A DNA stretch of 33,766 nt from Plakobranchus ocellatus (GCA_019648995.1 BLXT01003625.1:1094201-1127966), one strand, 5' to 3'; numbered from the stretch's first letter, positions 21,301 to 31,320 are shown. The notes: generated from the sequence alone by a model not told the origin. Program-made: numbers and translations.

Positions 21301-24300
21301 CTGAGTGCCATTAACTTTTTCAGATGGTTTCCATCTGGACTGGTTCTTACTTTTGTGTGTGTGTGTGTGAAGTAAGCATTTTTTTTTCCTGAATGTATAA
21401 TGTTCATTGCTTGATAAGAGTGATTGCATTGGAAGAAGTATGTTGTCTACATGAATATGAAAGTAGCTGCTTTGTAGTCTCTATCATATCCTCTGTTTTT
21501 TTAAGACAATATGAGATAATTCATCATTTGCAACAAAAAAAAAAAAGGATGCATATGTGTATTTAATTTAAAGTTTTTGGGTTTTTTTTCAAAAATAGAG
21601 ACGGGTATTCTCCAGATTTTTCCGGAATTCCGAATTTCCTAATTTATTTCTTACTGTAGAAATTCAGGCACCAGTAAAATAGTAAAAACCTTTGATTACT
21701 CCAATAGGCAGAGATGGGCATTCTCCAGATTTTTTGGGGGGGATTTGTGCCCATCTTTGATTAAAAGAAAGATTGAATGGAATCTTTAACAGTTGAAAAG
21801 GTGTTTATGAATGAAAACGAATTGATTGTCTCACAGCTTTCAATATTTCTGAAGGTGACAATGAAAAGAAAAAGCCAAATTGCCTTGTTTAATTTTTTTT
21901 TTTTCCCATTAGAGAAGCCTTTTAAAATTTTGGTTATGTACATAATGTTGGTTTTAATGTAACTTAAGAGTTTGCTTGGAAATATAGAAAGAAGTGTGAT
22001 GTATTGTTCAGTTTGTTAAATTGACAGATTGATGTGCACTAATTTTGCATTAACCATTAAATATAATCGTGAGATTTGTCACTTCAGCATCATTTATTTA
22101 TGCATGTCATGTTAATATTCTGTTTAAGAGAAAATCTCCTGTACAGAGCTGCCAACTTTTACTGACTTCAGTCATTTGGAAACTGACATGAGGCTAACTT
22201 ATCACTGAATTGAATTTACACAGCAAAAAATCTGGAGGAAATCATGTCCTCTCAATTTGACCTGTACCTGTCTCCAATAATAAAAAATGCTTTGTTTTTT
22301 ATATAGTAACTAAGTTGGCAGTTCTGGTTTTGTCATCGTAAAACATTTATGAAGAACGAAAAGGATTAGAGAAGTTCTAAAACATATAGTCTTCTCAGAA
22401 AAAACATTGCTCAAGAACTAAATCATAAAATTTTATTTTACGCTGAGGAGTTTTAAAATGCATATACAAGAAAATGGCTGGGTGTTCTTCAAATTTTATG
22501 TTATAAATGCCCAAAAGAAGCAATCATTATCTCAGATTGTCGGTTATTAAAAGATAATGCTGTAATTTATAAATGTATTCAATATTCAGACTCTTGCGTC
22601 ATTGTTTTGCTAAGATATTAGGATTTTTTTCTTTTTTTTTTAGCTTTGTTAAGCTGGGTTGTATACTCTGCAGTAAACAGGATTGGGTTCTCTCAATTTG
22701 AAAACAATTCAATACCCTTGTCTATGGTATTGAACAACTTGTTTCTCGTTTTCATTTTTGTCTCGGTGTCTACTATAGCTTGATTATAAAGCAAAGTTAA
22801 TATCTATAAAAAGAGGGTACGCAACATTCCAGTCATCATCCCAACAAAGCTAAAGGTTTTGTATAAGTAGGCAACATGCCTGTATGAAAAAAGGGCTTCC
22901 TTTAAAAAGAACTTAAGGCCCATCTACCATCTTGTGAATGAATTTTGAAAAAAAGGCTAAATTGAATCCTCTTCCTTCGAACTTTTGATCCATTCATTTA
23001 GAAATCGAATTTGGAGGTTTCCACTGTTCATACCTCACAGTATTGTTAGAGACAATTACATTACCGTGCTAAATAAGTGTTTATTCTTTTTAGCTCTTTT
23101 TATGACAAACAAAACTGGTTTGTTTTTTTTATGTCTGCCTCTCTATTTAAGTGTAGTGATAGTAAAAAGGACAAAAGAAATGGATAAGACTTGAACAAGA
23201 GACCATTTGTTTCACTGTTTAGCCTTGTCTTTTAATATATCAACTTTCTCTGATGACGACATAATATCAACAGCTCTGTTTATGTTGACACAACTGTATT
23301 GCTTTGTAATAATTATGGAATGAGTGCATGTGAAATCGGACTTCCTCCAGAATTAGAAAATACCATACATATTATGTCTTGAGACTTTTCCAAATGAGCC
23401 AGTGCCACAATGCCACTTTTGAAAAAAAGTTTGTTCTTTTCTTCTTTTAATGGACTTATTTAAAAGAACTTTGAATGCTCAATATCTTGGCTTATAATCT
23501 CCCTGCTCTGTATTCAGCCTAAGAATGCAGTGTTAATCTGCATTGGTTGTAAAAAGGTTAAATATTCGACTTGTAGCTAATTTGGACAGGTCTCGAGACT
23601 ATGTAAGCCTATGCAAACTTATCACTTGCAGTAGCTAAGATATTATTTGACTGTACCAAAAACTTTTTTGTTTCAATTTAAATTTAGCTGAGGGGGGAAG
23701 ATGAATAATTCGATTTTTTTCCCTAAAAGGAACTTTTTTTTTACATTCATTAATTGGTTTTGAAAGTTTTAAAAGATGAACGGATCTATAAAAGCAGATG
23801 TTAAAATTTCATGACATCTGTCTTATGCCCATATAATCATAAGGATTTTTGTTTATGTCGGCATGAAGGGTTCAAAAAATTTTCAGGAATGTGTGATAAA
23901 TGATATTTTTAGAGAAAAAATTCTGTCAAAAATAGGTACTAAAATTTTAAAATAATATACATGTATTATGTATTGAAATTTTGAAATAATTATTTTATTA
24001 ACTAATAATTTTTTAGTGTTTTAACATCAGTAAATTGCTATAGTGCAATTTACAAACGAATATGATTAAAATCTTTTTAATGAAACTTGATGGTAAAAAG
24101 TATAAACTTTCACTTACAATATGCTCCTTTTTTACTAAGATTTCTAGATAACCTTTCAGAAAGTATAAATGTGTGGTAAAAATGAAATGTATTATGTCAT
24201 AAGTCCACTTGCATTAAACTGTTTGACAGGAAAGAACGATGTCAAAGAAATGGTTGTTACTTTATTTTCTGTCTTGGAATTTCACACGTCTTGAAAGAAA

Positions 24301-24390
24301 ATGCTTTTATTCAGAAAGCTGCAGGTTATATTTTAATACGATACCTTAGAGAGGATCAGTAACATGACTGTGTGTTGTTGTGAATCAGAC
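18320..24390. other. Gene-poor region between the two genes
   Basis: The first part is probably 3' UTR of the death-domain gene. Beyond it lie a poly-A run (about 19349-19371), AT and GT dinucleotide tracts (21009-21019, 21353-21369), many T-runs, and a short duplicated phrase (GGGTATTCTCCAGATTTTT near 21603 and GGGCATTCTCCAGATTTTTT near 21716). Open frames up to 78 codons show no domains. No promoter or exon is supported. Confidence 0.55.
18756..18761 (+). terminator. Candidate polyadenylation signal (AATAAA)
   Basis: A canonical hexamer lies 437 nt after the death-domain stop codon, in a GCAAAAATAAATC context. The 3' flank has other A-rich stretches, so the real cleavage site is unproven. 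Confidence 0.35.
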
Positions 24391-24394
24391 AACA

Positions 24395-24475
24395 CTGTGT
24401 ATAGCTCAGTTAGACTTAGTGTGTCTGATCTGACAGTGGAGATTGCAGATTCGAAGTCGATTATGATACTAAGAA
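24395..24475 (+). repeat. tRNA-like head, probably a decayed SINE
   Basis: TAGCTCAGTTAGA at 24402-24414 resembles a pol III A box, and AGATTCGAAGT at 24448-24458 resembles a B box. The spacing of about 45 bp suits a tRNA. Acceptor-stem pairing is poor and the B box is imperfect, so this is more likely a tRNA-derived SINE head than a functional tRNA. Confidence 0.45.
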
Positions 24476-24489
24476 ATATGAGATTGTGA

Positions 24490-25115
24490 AAAGGAATAAG
24501 TCTGAGGAGTAGCCTCTGAAAAAGTCAAACATGAAGAGCTATTTCACATGTTAGATAAAAATCAAACGTTGATGGTACAAATCTGGAGATTAGTAGAAAT
24601 CTATACTGGGAATAGGGATTAATCTGCTGCTGCAAGAATTGAAGAAGTACACAGTGATTTTAAATGTGTTTACCTAAAGAGGTGTGAGGTATGGATGTAA
24701 TTTGTAAAATGTTCCCTGATCTAATTAATATATCTTGAGGAATTTCGATGGTACTTCTGGCTTAAAGTCAAATGGAAAAATTCCTGATATCTCAGGTTTG
24801 CGGATGATACAGTTTTAATATCAGATCCACTGAACAATTTCAAAAACCTTTAGTTACTATTGTTTTAGAGAGCGAAAGAATGGACCCGTCTGGGAAGCTG
24901 AAAAGTAAAAACGGCTTAAAGAAATCTTCAAACTTAAAATGCAGTTTCGTTAGCAAAGGGGAACAAAGAAAGTAAGTTACAAAGTTTTAATGCCTTGGCT
25001 ACCTGATATGAGAAAAGGAAAAAGAACAGCCAGGGCCAAAGGTACGTTTAAAAAAAAAAAAAAGGTCTAAACATACAAAAAACAAAAAGAAACACGCATG
25101 GACCAAAAGTAAGAG
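24490..25115 (+). mobile_element. LINE reverse transcriptase fragment
   Basis: The + strand pieces include KVKHEELFHMLDK (the F-D-x-V-K-H finger region), QIWRLVEIYTGN and ARIEEVHSDFK. An eroded KRGVRQGC-like block follows, then FADDTVLIS (catalytic box, about 24800) and the shared LESERM stretch at 24862. It ends near 25110 after a segment resembling the thumb, close to an A-run. Many disruptions are present. Same family as the - strand copy at 10345-10860 and the split copy at 28820-32215. Confidence 0.82.
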
Positions 25116-25130
25116 AAATTAAAACACATA

Positions 25131-25226
25131 TTATATATATATATATATGGTCAATGCTATTAGGCTGAACTTTCGCAGGCAACTAAACAGGCTTTCATTG
25201 CTGATGTGTGTGTGTGTGTGTGTGTG
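25131..25226. repeat. AT and GT microsatellites
   Basis: (AT)n lies at about 25131-25148 and (GT)n at about 25205-25226, just downstream of the FREP stop codon on that gene's 3' side. Confidence 0.9.
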
Positions 25227-25426
25227 GCAGTTGTTATACTTTGCTAACCACGAGTAACATTGTCTGGGACACTCGTGGCCCTGTAAGGTCAAAAGTGGAG
25301 GTACATAAATCGCCATTGTCTGTTTTAAAAAGAGCATCTGATGTGTTTTTAAAAGATACTTAAAGCCTGGTGGACAGAGCACCCAAGGAGACTTAGTAAT
25401 TTCCAAATGACAACGACAATAGTATT

Positions 25427-25472
25427 GATAATAATAATAATGATGATGATGATAGTAGCAGCAGTGGTAGTA
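25427..25472. repeat. AAT/GAT trinucleotide tract
   Basis: Runs of ATA, then ATG, then GTA/GCA triplets lie about 80 bp beyond the FREP stop codon. Confidence 0.85.
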
Positions 25473-25553
25473 ACTGATTAAAATTCATTTTACCACGTCT
25501 CTTCTGTCAACCAGTTTGTGATAATTCACAAAGTGTCCTTGTCACACCCAATG

Positions 25554-27491
25554 TCAGTTTAGCATCCGAATTTTCATTTCTGAGAAAGTCACAGCGTCGT
25601 TAAGAGAAAATGTGAGCCACCTCGGTCCCTTGCTCGCCGATTCTCGCCACAAACCGTTCAAGTTGGACGAGTGGCAAGAATTGTACCACCAGGCCCCAAT
25701 ATAGCGCTCAGCACAGTTGGTTGTATGCCCGTCATTGTCCCTATCAAATGTGCTGAACGGCCTCCCATTGTGATCGCCTAAGGAATCTCCAGCCGTTCCA
25801 TTGTATGGTCCCAGGTGTAGAGCATAATTGCTACTTTCGTCACCTAGAGAGAAAGTAGCATAGTGAGCAAAAGCCGAGACTGTATTGAATTGCATGTCAA
25901 CTCTCAGCTCATAAAGTCCTTTACTTGTCAAGGTGTGGATATATTCGTTCCCGAGCCAAAAGTCGTTGTCAAAAGATCCAAATCCATTTTTGTAACTTGT
26001 CCAGTTACGGTAAAAATCGACTTCCCCTGAGGAGCGGCGTTGGATTATTATCCACCCGCCTCCGTCAGTGACTGTATCACAAAGGTACGAGCCCTTTGAT
26101 CCATTTTCTGGATAAACGACTGGATGAGGTAAGGATCTGAGAGGCAGGATCGTTGCCATTCCTTTTCTACAGCTTTTGGGTGATAGAATGTCTATCATTA
26201 CAGATTCAACGATGCTCTTAAATGTATCTCTTTTGTGAAAGAAAATGGATTGAATATGATCCTCTGTTTTTGTGGCACCTGCTTTAATAGCTGACAAAAT
26301 TTTCATTACACTGATGTTCAGGCTATTTTGAAGGGATTCAAGTTCATTGCACAAATCACAGCTTATATGGCTGCTCATATTAACCACCGTGTCCAATGTC
26401 ATCTCTGCTGTTAGTAAGTTAGTTATGTTTGAAAAGCCACTTTGAAGTATTTTCATGTTCTTCGCCACGAAATCTTGAATTAAGCCTTCGGTTTTCACGT
26501 TTTGCACGGAGCCTAAAGCTTTTAAAGTTTCTAGCACATCATTATATACACTTTTTTCTCGTTCTTGTGCAGCACCTTCCTTACCTGAACAAACCTTTTG
26601 AGCAGCATCGTTTTCAGACTGATTCACACTTGCCTTTTCCAAAATGTTGTGTATAGGCGATGCTTCATCCACGAAAAATTCTCGCAGAGATGTCAAATTA
26701 TTTTGTAGGTTCCTCTCAGTTGATCCCATCTTACTTTCCAAACGATTTTCAAGCGCGTCTAAGGCATGCAGGTAGTTCTCATTTAGGGATTCGATTTTGT
26801 CTGCTATACCATCTGTTTTATTCTCAAAACGTCTTTCTAGGTATTCAAATTTGTCCTGAAAATGGTTCATATCATTCTCATAGTTTTCCAGATCTGCTAG
26901 CTTTGCGTCAAGCCTATTCACAAGCTGCACGATTACGTTTACAGGAAACAAATTCTGTCCGTCATTCCAATCTCGGTTTTCTCTTGCTTGTGGCTGCTGC
27001 ATCAGCTTGGAGATAATCACCAGCTCCTTGTCTTGACAGTCCACCGCGTTGACTTGGCACGTGAACTCAGCATTACAATCATCTTGCTTGAAGAGTTCTA
27101 ACCTTAATGTAGCTCGCTCGGCCGTGAGGAGCCCGTCCACTTTGATGCCATTCGATACACGAAAGAGGCTTGGTGTCCGTGTAGACAAAGATACTATCAT
27201 GTCACTTTTCTGATAATCTGCTTTCGCCATGAGAGTGTTTGCAGTTCTTTTGGACATTGTCATACTCGATATAGAGCAAAGTGCTGGGGTGCTGTCGATT
27301 TTGTCAGAACTCAGAGTCAAGCTTGCGCCAGCTGCGTGGATATTTTCCAAACAAACCACAATACCACAGAGGGGCCGTGTCCCTGGTGTCACGATAACAT
27401 TCCGGTCCAAAGTTAGTTCCAAACCTGTACATGGCACCGGTAGTAGAAAAAGATGAGAAAGCAGGTTTCTTTTAATAAACGAAATATACAC
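25554..27491 (-). CDS. Fibrinogen-related protein (FREP), Ig-like plus coiled coil plus fibrinogen domain
   Basis: A 645-codon open frame ending in TGA (25556-25554). Residues about 24-160 are an Ig-like domain: Cys47 and Cys145 (FTC) are the likely core pair, with extra Cys at 42, 72, 139 and 152. Residues about 185-435 are Glu/Lys/Asn/Leu-rich with long heptad-like stretches, matching the coiled-coil interdomain region of mollusc FREPs. Residues about 440-645 are a full fibrinogen C-terminal domain: Cys441/471 and Cys593/606, GGGWIIIQRR, the calcium-site segment DRDNDG (583-588) and CAERYIGAWWYNSC. Nine N-glycosylation sequons (N224, 265, 290, 355, 371, 392, 463, 496, 564) support secretion. 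FREPs act as haemolymph recognition lectins that bind pathogen surfaces. The true start is uncertain; see the splice-site entry. The frame is unbroken and looks functional. Confidence 0.93.
   Translation of the reverse strand: MYISFIKRNLLSHLFLLPVPCTGLELTLDRNVIVTPGTRPLCGIVVCLENIHAAGASLTLSSDKIDSTPALCSISSMTMSKRTANTLMAKADYQKSDMIVSLSTRTPSLFRVSNGIKVDGLLTAERATLRLELFKQDDCNAEFTCQVNAVDCQDKELVIISKLMQQPQARENRDWNDGQNLFPVNVIVQLVNRLDAKLADLENYENDMNHFQDKFEYLERRFENKTDGIADKIESLNENYLHALDALENRLESKMGSTERNLQNNLTSLREFFVDEASPIHNILEKASVNQSENDAAQKVCSGKEGAAQEREKSVYNDVLETLKALGSVQNVKTEGLIQDFVAKNMKILQSGFSNITNLLTAEMTLDTVVNMSSHISCDLCNELESLQNSLNISVMKILSAIKAGATKTEDHIQSIFFHKRDTFKSIVESVMIDILSPKSCRKGMATILPLRSLPHPVVYPENGSKGSYLCDTVTDGGGWIIIQRRSSGEVDFYRNWTSYKNGFGSFDNDFWLGNEYIHTLTSKGLYELRVDMQFNTVSAFAHYATFSLGDESSNYALHLGPYNGTAGDSLGDHNGRPFSTFDRDNDGHTTNCAERYIGAWWYNSCHSSNLNGLWRESASKGPRWLTFSLNDAVTFSEMKIRMLN
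27424..27465 (-). other. Candidate 3' splice site at the FREP mature N-terminus
   Basis: Read on the - strand, a pyrimidine-rich tract (CTTTCTCATCTTTTTCTAC) precedes TGTACAG|GTTTGG, with the exon starting at 27424 in codon position 2 (phase 1). Mollusc FREP genes commonly place the signal peptide on a separate first exon, so the true coding start may lie upstream. Alternatively the local ATG at 27491 gives a hydrophobic leader (residues 9-20) that could itself act as a signal peptide. I found no convincing signal-peptide exon in 27500-33766. Confidence 0.55.
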
Positions 27492-27775
27492 ATGATAATT
27501 TAATATGACGTAGTTTCTAAAAACATTTTTTTTAATTAAATTTTAGCAAATATGATCTCGAATTTTGGATAAAAAGCTGCATATTAAACAAATATTTCGT
27601 ACCGGTACAAGACAAAAATGGGGGAAATGGTATTAAATTTTATCTCTGCTAAAAAGCAGAGCATAGAAAAAGTTATTCATCAATAAATCTTGATGTAAAA
27701 TTCTACTTCCAAGATTTTACTTCACCTACTACTATACCACCGATGTATCCAGCAGCAGAGGCAGCAAGGATAGTT

Positions 27776-27830
<55 letters not shown>

Positions 27831-27878
27831 TGGTGCTGGTGCTGGTAGTGGTGGCGGCGGCGACGGCAGCAGCGGCAA

Positions 27879-27909
<31 letters not shown>

Positions 27910-27962
27910 TGTAGTAGCAGTAGTAGTAGTTGCAGCAGCAGTAGTATTAGTAGTAATAGCAG
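27776..27962. repeat. GTA/GCA/GTG trinucleotide repeat tract
   Basis: About 19 nearly pure GTA units are followed by mixed GTG, GCT, GGC, GCA and GTA triplets. The + strand frame through it translates to poly-Val/Ala, a by-product of the repeat and not a gene. It lies about 285 bp upstream of the FREP frame. Confidence 0.95.
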
Positions 27963-28819
27963 TTGTTATTATTGTAAAAGGAGGAGAAAAAAATCAGGAG
28001 GAAAACTTCAAAGCAGAAAAAAAAAGCAATGGCAGGGCACTAATGAATGTAGCAGAAGAAATTACAGCTAGTTTTTTTCAATTTTTCACAGTACTAAATT
28101 TCTTACCTTTGCACGATATTGTCAAAAGTGTGAAAATATAGAAAACTGTTTTTTCCATTTTATTGAGCATCATAAATTTCCATGGCACAATTATATATTA
28201 AGCTCATAAAAACTGATGAGCCCGATCTATTCTCCTCAAAAAGTAATTTTCAGCTTAATTATGTTAGTATTGGTAAACTGAGATTGAGACTTCTCCGATG
28301 GAGTCACACAGACCGTGTGCAGTGTTATGCCTATAACTATTTTAGTCATGTAAACTTGAATTTCCCCAGGAAATATCAACCAACAGCCCTCGTTGCATGA
28401 TAAGGTCAATATGTTCTTTTTATATTTATCAGTCTGTATAGTGTGCCGATAAAGTTTTAAAAATAAGCTCTGTCGATTAAAGTACGGCAGATGCGGATAC
28501 TGTGACCAAAACATGAAAAAAAAGATTGTGAGCTGATTGCAAGATAGAAGTCTTGCCGTATTTTTTTCAAAGGCCTTTCTTAGGTACATGTATTATTTAA
28601 GCTGACCTTCAAGTTGCGTATTAGATCTAATTTTATGGAAAATGGCTGGAGCAATTTGTGATAGAGAGAGGAACATAAAGAAGATAAAAAAAATTTGGTA
28701 TCAAAACCACCCCAGGCGACAGTAAGCCTGGAAGAGCCCCGGTGATAGGGATAGAAATAAAAGATATTATATTCCATTCAGGAACGTTACCGAAACGCTA
28801 TTAAAATATCAAAATCTGT
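27963..28819. other. AT-rich sequence, nothing identified
   Basis: No FREP leader exon, promoter motif or other gene could be supported. 28640-28819 may include more of the LINE endonuclease region, but the match is not visible. Confidence 0.45.
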
Positions 28820-28981
28820 GCCCGGACAAACTATGATTCAGATCATTTATCAGACATGTTTAAATAAAAATACAATTTAAGAAATTAAGAAAGACAAAGG
28901 CTACTCCTAAATTCCAAATGCGCTTAAAAAATCTAATCAAAAGCTAAGAGACAAAATTGCTGTAGTTGAGCATAAGAAATA
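28820..28981 (+). mobile_element. LINE, 5' segment (endonuclease end), split by an insertion
   Basis: The pieces read YDSDH (the S-D-H catalytic signature of APE endonuclease), then KKSNQKLRDKIAVVEHKK, the start of the linker. The sequence stops at the 9-bp TAAGAAATA and resumes at 30872 with YESVTNISEVEG. The two halves belong to one copy separated by the element at 28982-30871. Confidence 0.7.
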
Positions 28982-28989
28982 GGCAGCTA

Positions 28990-29131
28990 TTATTGAGGTG
29001 GAATCCACCCAAATAATACAAACCCCTATGCTCTACATTATTTAGGTGGAAGGTTTTCCACCCAAATATTACACAGCCCTTTGCCCAGTATTATTTAGGT
29101 GGAAAGTTTTCCACCCCAGTGTTACATCCCT
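28990..29131. repeat. Left-end hairpin array, three units of about 50 bp
   Basis: Units start at 28990, 29038 and 29091 with TTATT(G/T)AGGTGGAA and contain the complementary TTCCACCC shortly after, so each folds into a short hairpin (for example GGTGGAAGGTTTTCCACC at 29045-29062). It forms the terminal region of the 28982-30871 element. Confidence 0.88.
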
Positions 29132-30203
29132 TTCCTCTAGACTCTAGTCCTATATCAGGTGGCATGTTTATCTCCATAATGATAGAATAATCTAGGTCTT
29201 TCATATAGTAACAGTGTGCAAATGTCTCTCACTCTCATTATTTGACCCTTAAGTAAATTGTTATTAAAAAATATTGCTTTCCTGTGTAGTACTAGATCTG
29301 GTGGTAGATTTTCTGTTGTTTGTTAGGCCCCTGTTTTATTTTTCTTCGCTTACGATCTTACTCCAGTTGACTGATCTATGTTAGGGCCTTACTATTTTTA
29401 AAGTTTTACTTATAGACCTAGAGCCTCTAATGAGTACTCCTTGTTTGATAGACTTTTACTTTTCAGTACTAAACTACATGTAGTATAGAATTAGAAGAGT
29501 ATCTGGAGCTTTATTTAAGTCAGCGACTCTGTGCTTAAATGAGACATGGGGTATTTACCGGCTGGACTCTCTTTAGTTCTGATTAAATCATTCCTTTATT
29601 TACAACTTGTTACACATATTTTTTGACAGAGAAGCCCCAGTGAAGAAAACTTCGATGGTCAAGGATTTTTTTTTTAATTACAAAATTTCACCCCCCTTAA
29701 CTTCCATAATTTTTATTTTATTTTAGTGTTGAAAAGTAAATGCTGAAAACCTTAAAACCCATACATTTTTATTTTTTCTTGTTGATCTGTAATTTGTGTT
29801 TTGGCTTAATTAAGTTCATTTTTTTTAGGATTTCAATGTTGAGAGATGGGGTTGCTATTTTATAATGCACATGCCGGGCATACAAGAGGTATTGGATTTA
29901 TTTAAATGAAAGTTGAGGCAAGCAATTGTTTTTTGGGTTTTTTTTTTTGCTCAGGAAAATAGTCACTTTGTTTTGAAAATTAGGGTTGGATCTAGATCTC
30001 TAAATTAGTTTGCGATTGTCTGGAAATATCAATTTCTAGAATTCTGAATCCCCATTAAAAATTATGAAACTGAATATAGTGCAGATCTAGATCTAGATTT
30101 TGTATCTAGATCTAGGCTAAATTTAAGATCTATATAATTATAGGTCAGTTTCTACCTACTCTTGCACTTTCCTTTTTCCAGACGACTTGCTTTTGTAATT
30201 TTG

Positions 30204-30389
30204 TTAGCCAAAATATTTGCATTCAAATGTGATGCTCACATATTGCCATTCCACAGGATATTTGCCTTTAGCTGACAGAATTCTTTTATTATGCGATTCA
30301 ACAGTTTTGGCACATTTAGCCACAAACGTTGAATTGGTTGAGGTGCAGTACTCGTCAAAAACTTCAGTTCCAACAGCAAGATTCGCCAT
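30204..30389 (-). CDS. Unidentified 61-codon frame inside the inverted-repeat element
   Basis: ATG to TAA, with composition more protein-like than its surroundings: TEVFDEYC, NSTFVAKCAKTVESHNKR and YPVEWQYVS. Two Cys and a His could suggest a small zinc-binding fold, but spacing does not fit a family I know. It could be a remnant of the element's own protein or a captured host fragment. No promoter or splice sites are apparent. Confidence 0.3.
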   Translation of the reverse strand: MANLAVGTEVFDEYCTSTNSTFVAKCAKTVESHNKRILSAKGKYPVEWQYVSITFECKYFG

Positions 30390-30455
30390 TCCACTCGATC
30401 TATCTAGATTCTAGTACAAAAACTATTTTCACTTAGATCTAGATCTAGGCCAATT

Positions 30456-30589
30456 CAGAACAACAAGTAATGGTTTGATTAGATCTAAGCACAGATTCAA
30501 TTGAGCTCTATGTCAATTATTATTTTTCAGAATAACAAGTAATGGTTGGATTAGATCTAAGCACAGATTCAATTGAGCCCTATGTCAAT
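30456..30589 (+). repeat. Tandem duplication, 72 bp period
   Basis: Two copies starting at 30456 and 30528 share AACAAGTAATGGTT.GATTA, AGATCTAAGCACAGATTCAA and a following TTGAGC.CTATGTCAAT, with only a few differences. It lies inside the 28982-30871 element and includes an AGATCTA core. Confidence 0.95.
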
Positions 30590-30668
30590 GATAAGCTTCG
30601 TGGGTAATCACGTTTTTTTTAAAAATGATACTTAGATAATGACCTGGTCAGCGAAGTAAAAACAAGAA

Positions 30669-30866
30669 CTTTCCACCTAAATAAGAAAGACCCCCACCCC
30701 GTGTATTATTGAGGTGGAACATCTATCCACCCAAATAATACAACCCCACCAACTCTATATTATTTAGGTGGAAAGCTATACAGTGTATGTAATCAAGGTA
30801 GATAAAAACCTTCCACCTATGAAAGAACTCCTTGAATTATATAGGTGGATTCCACCTCTATAATTA
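30669..30866. repeat. Right-end hairpin array
   Basis: Several GGTGGA/TCCACC inverted units match the left-end array, in mixed order and more diverged. It includes TATTATTGAGGTGGAAC, then CCACCCAAATAATACAA at 30704-30742, and the terminal AGGTGGATTCCACCT near 30842-30857. Confidence 0.85.
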
Positions 30867-31298
30867 CTTCCTAAGAAATATGAATCTGTAACCAACATAT
30901 CAGAGGTAGAAGGTTTTTACTATGGTCAGAAATGAAAAATTCACTTGACGAAGTCATAGAGACAAACTTTCCCTGAAAGAATTTTTTTTTTTTAAGTAGT
31001 GGTGCATAAGAAATATGAATCTCTAACCATCTCTAAGAAAGATTAAATGTAATGAGGCAAAAGAAGAATGCATTAATCTCAGGAAATAGAACAAAAGCTT
31101 ACTTAATGACAGTTAATTTATGCATCCTGAAATTAATAATATTAATAAGAAGGAAAATCAAATGCAGTAGCGCTGGCTGCATCAAAGCAAAGATGGAATA
31201 ATGTTAATGGAAAAAAAACAAAAAAGAAAGTATTAAACAGATGGTCAGAATAGATTGAAGATCTTTTCAATGATGATAAGGGTGAAAGCCTGAAATAT

Positions 31299-31320
31299 AA
31301 AAAAAAAAAAAAAAAAAAAA
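31299..31320. repeat. Poly-A tract of about 22 bp
   Basis: Lies within the LINE linker, between a NRLKIFSMM-like and a GPTIL-like segment, so it is a local expansion rather than a retrotransposon tail. Confidence 0.85.

Larger units (their letters stand above)
28982..30871. mobile_element. 1.9 kb inverted-repeat element with 9-bp target duplication, Mutator-like form
   Basis: The flanks are TAAGAAATA (28973-28981 and 30872-30880). The left end reads GGCAGCTATTATTGAGGTGG. The inverted right end reads GGAAGTAATTATAGAGGTGG. Both continue AATCCACC, giving roughly 38 bp of terminal inverted repeat with about 30 matches and weaker similarity for some 70 bp or more. Removing the element rejoins the host LINE reading. 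A 9-bp duplication with long, complex ends is typical of Mutator-like transposons. No transposase is visible, so it would be non-autonomous. The interior has GGTGGAA hairpin arrays, AGATCT clusters, a 72-bp tandem repeat and a protein-like frame. Confidence 0.72.

Noticed and set aside
24402-24458. Functional tRNA gene
   Set aside because: Acceptor and anticodon stems do not pair well and the B box is imperfect; a decayed SINE head fits better.
18320-25550. A regulatory partnership between the two immune-type genes
   Set aside because: They converge and lie 7 kb apart; nothing in the sequence shows shared control, so proximity alone is not evidence.
27743-28141. 132-codon poly-Val/Ala open frame
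   Set aside because: It is the translation of a GTA/GCA microsatellite; the non-repetitive tail has no domain.
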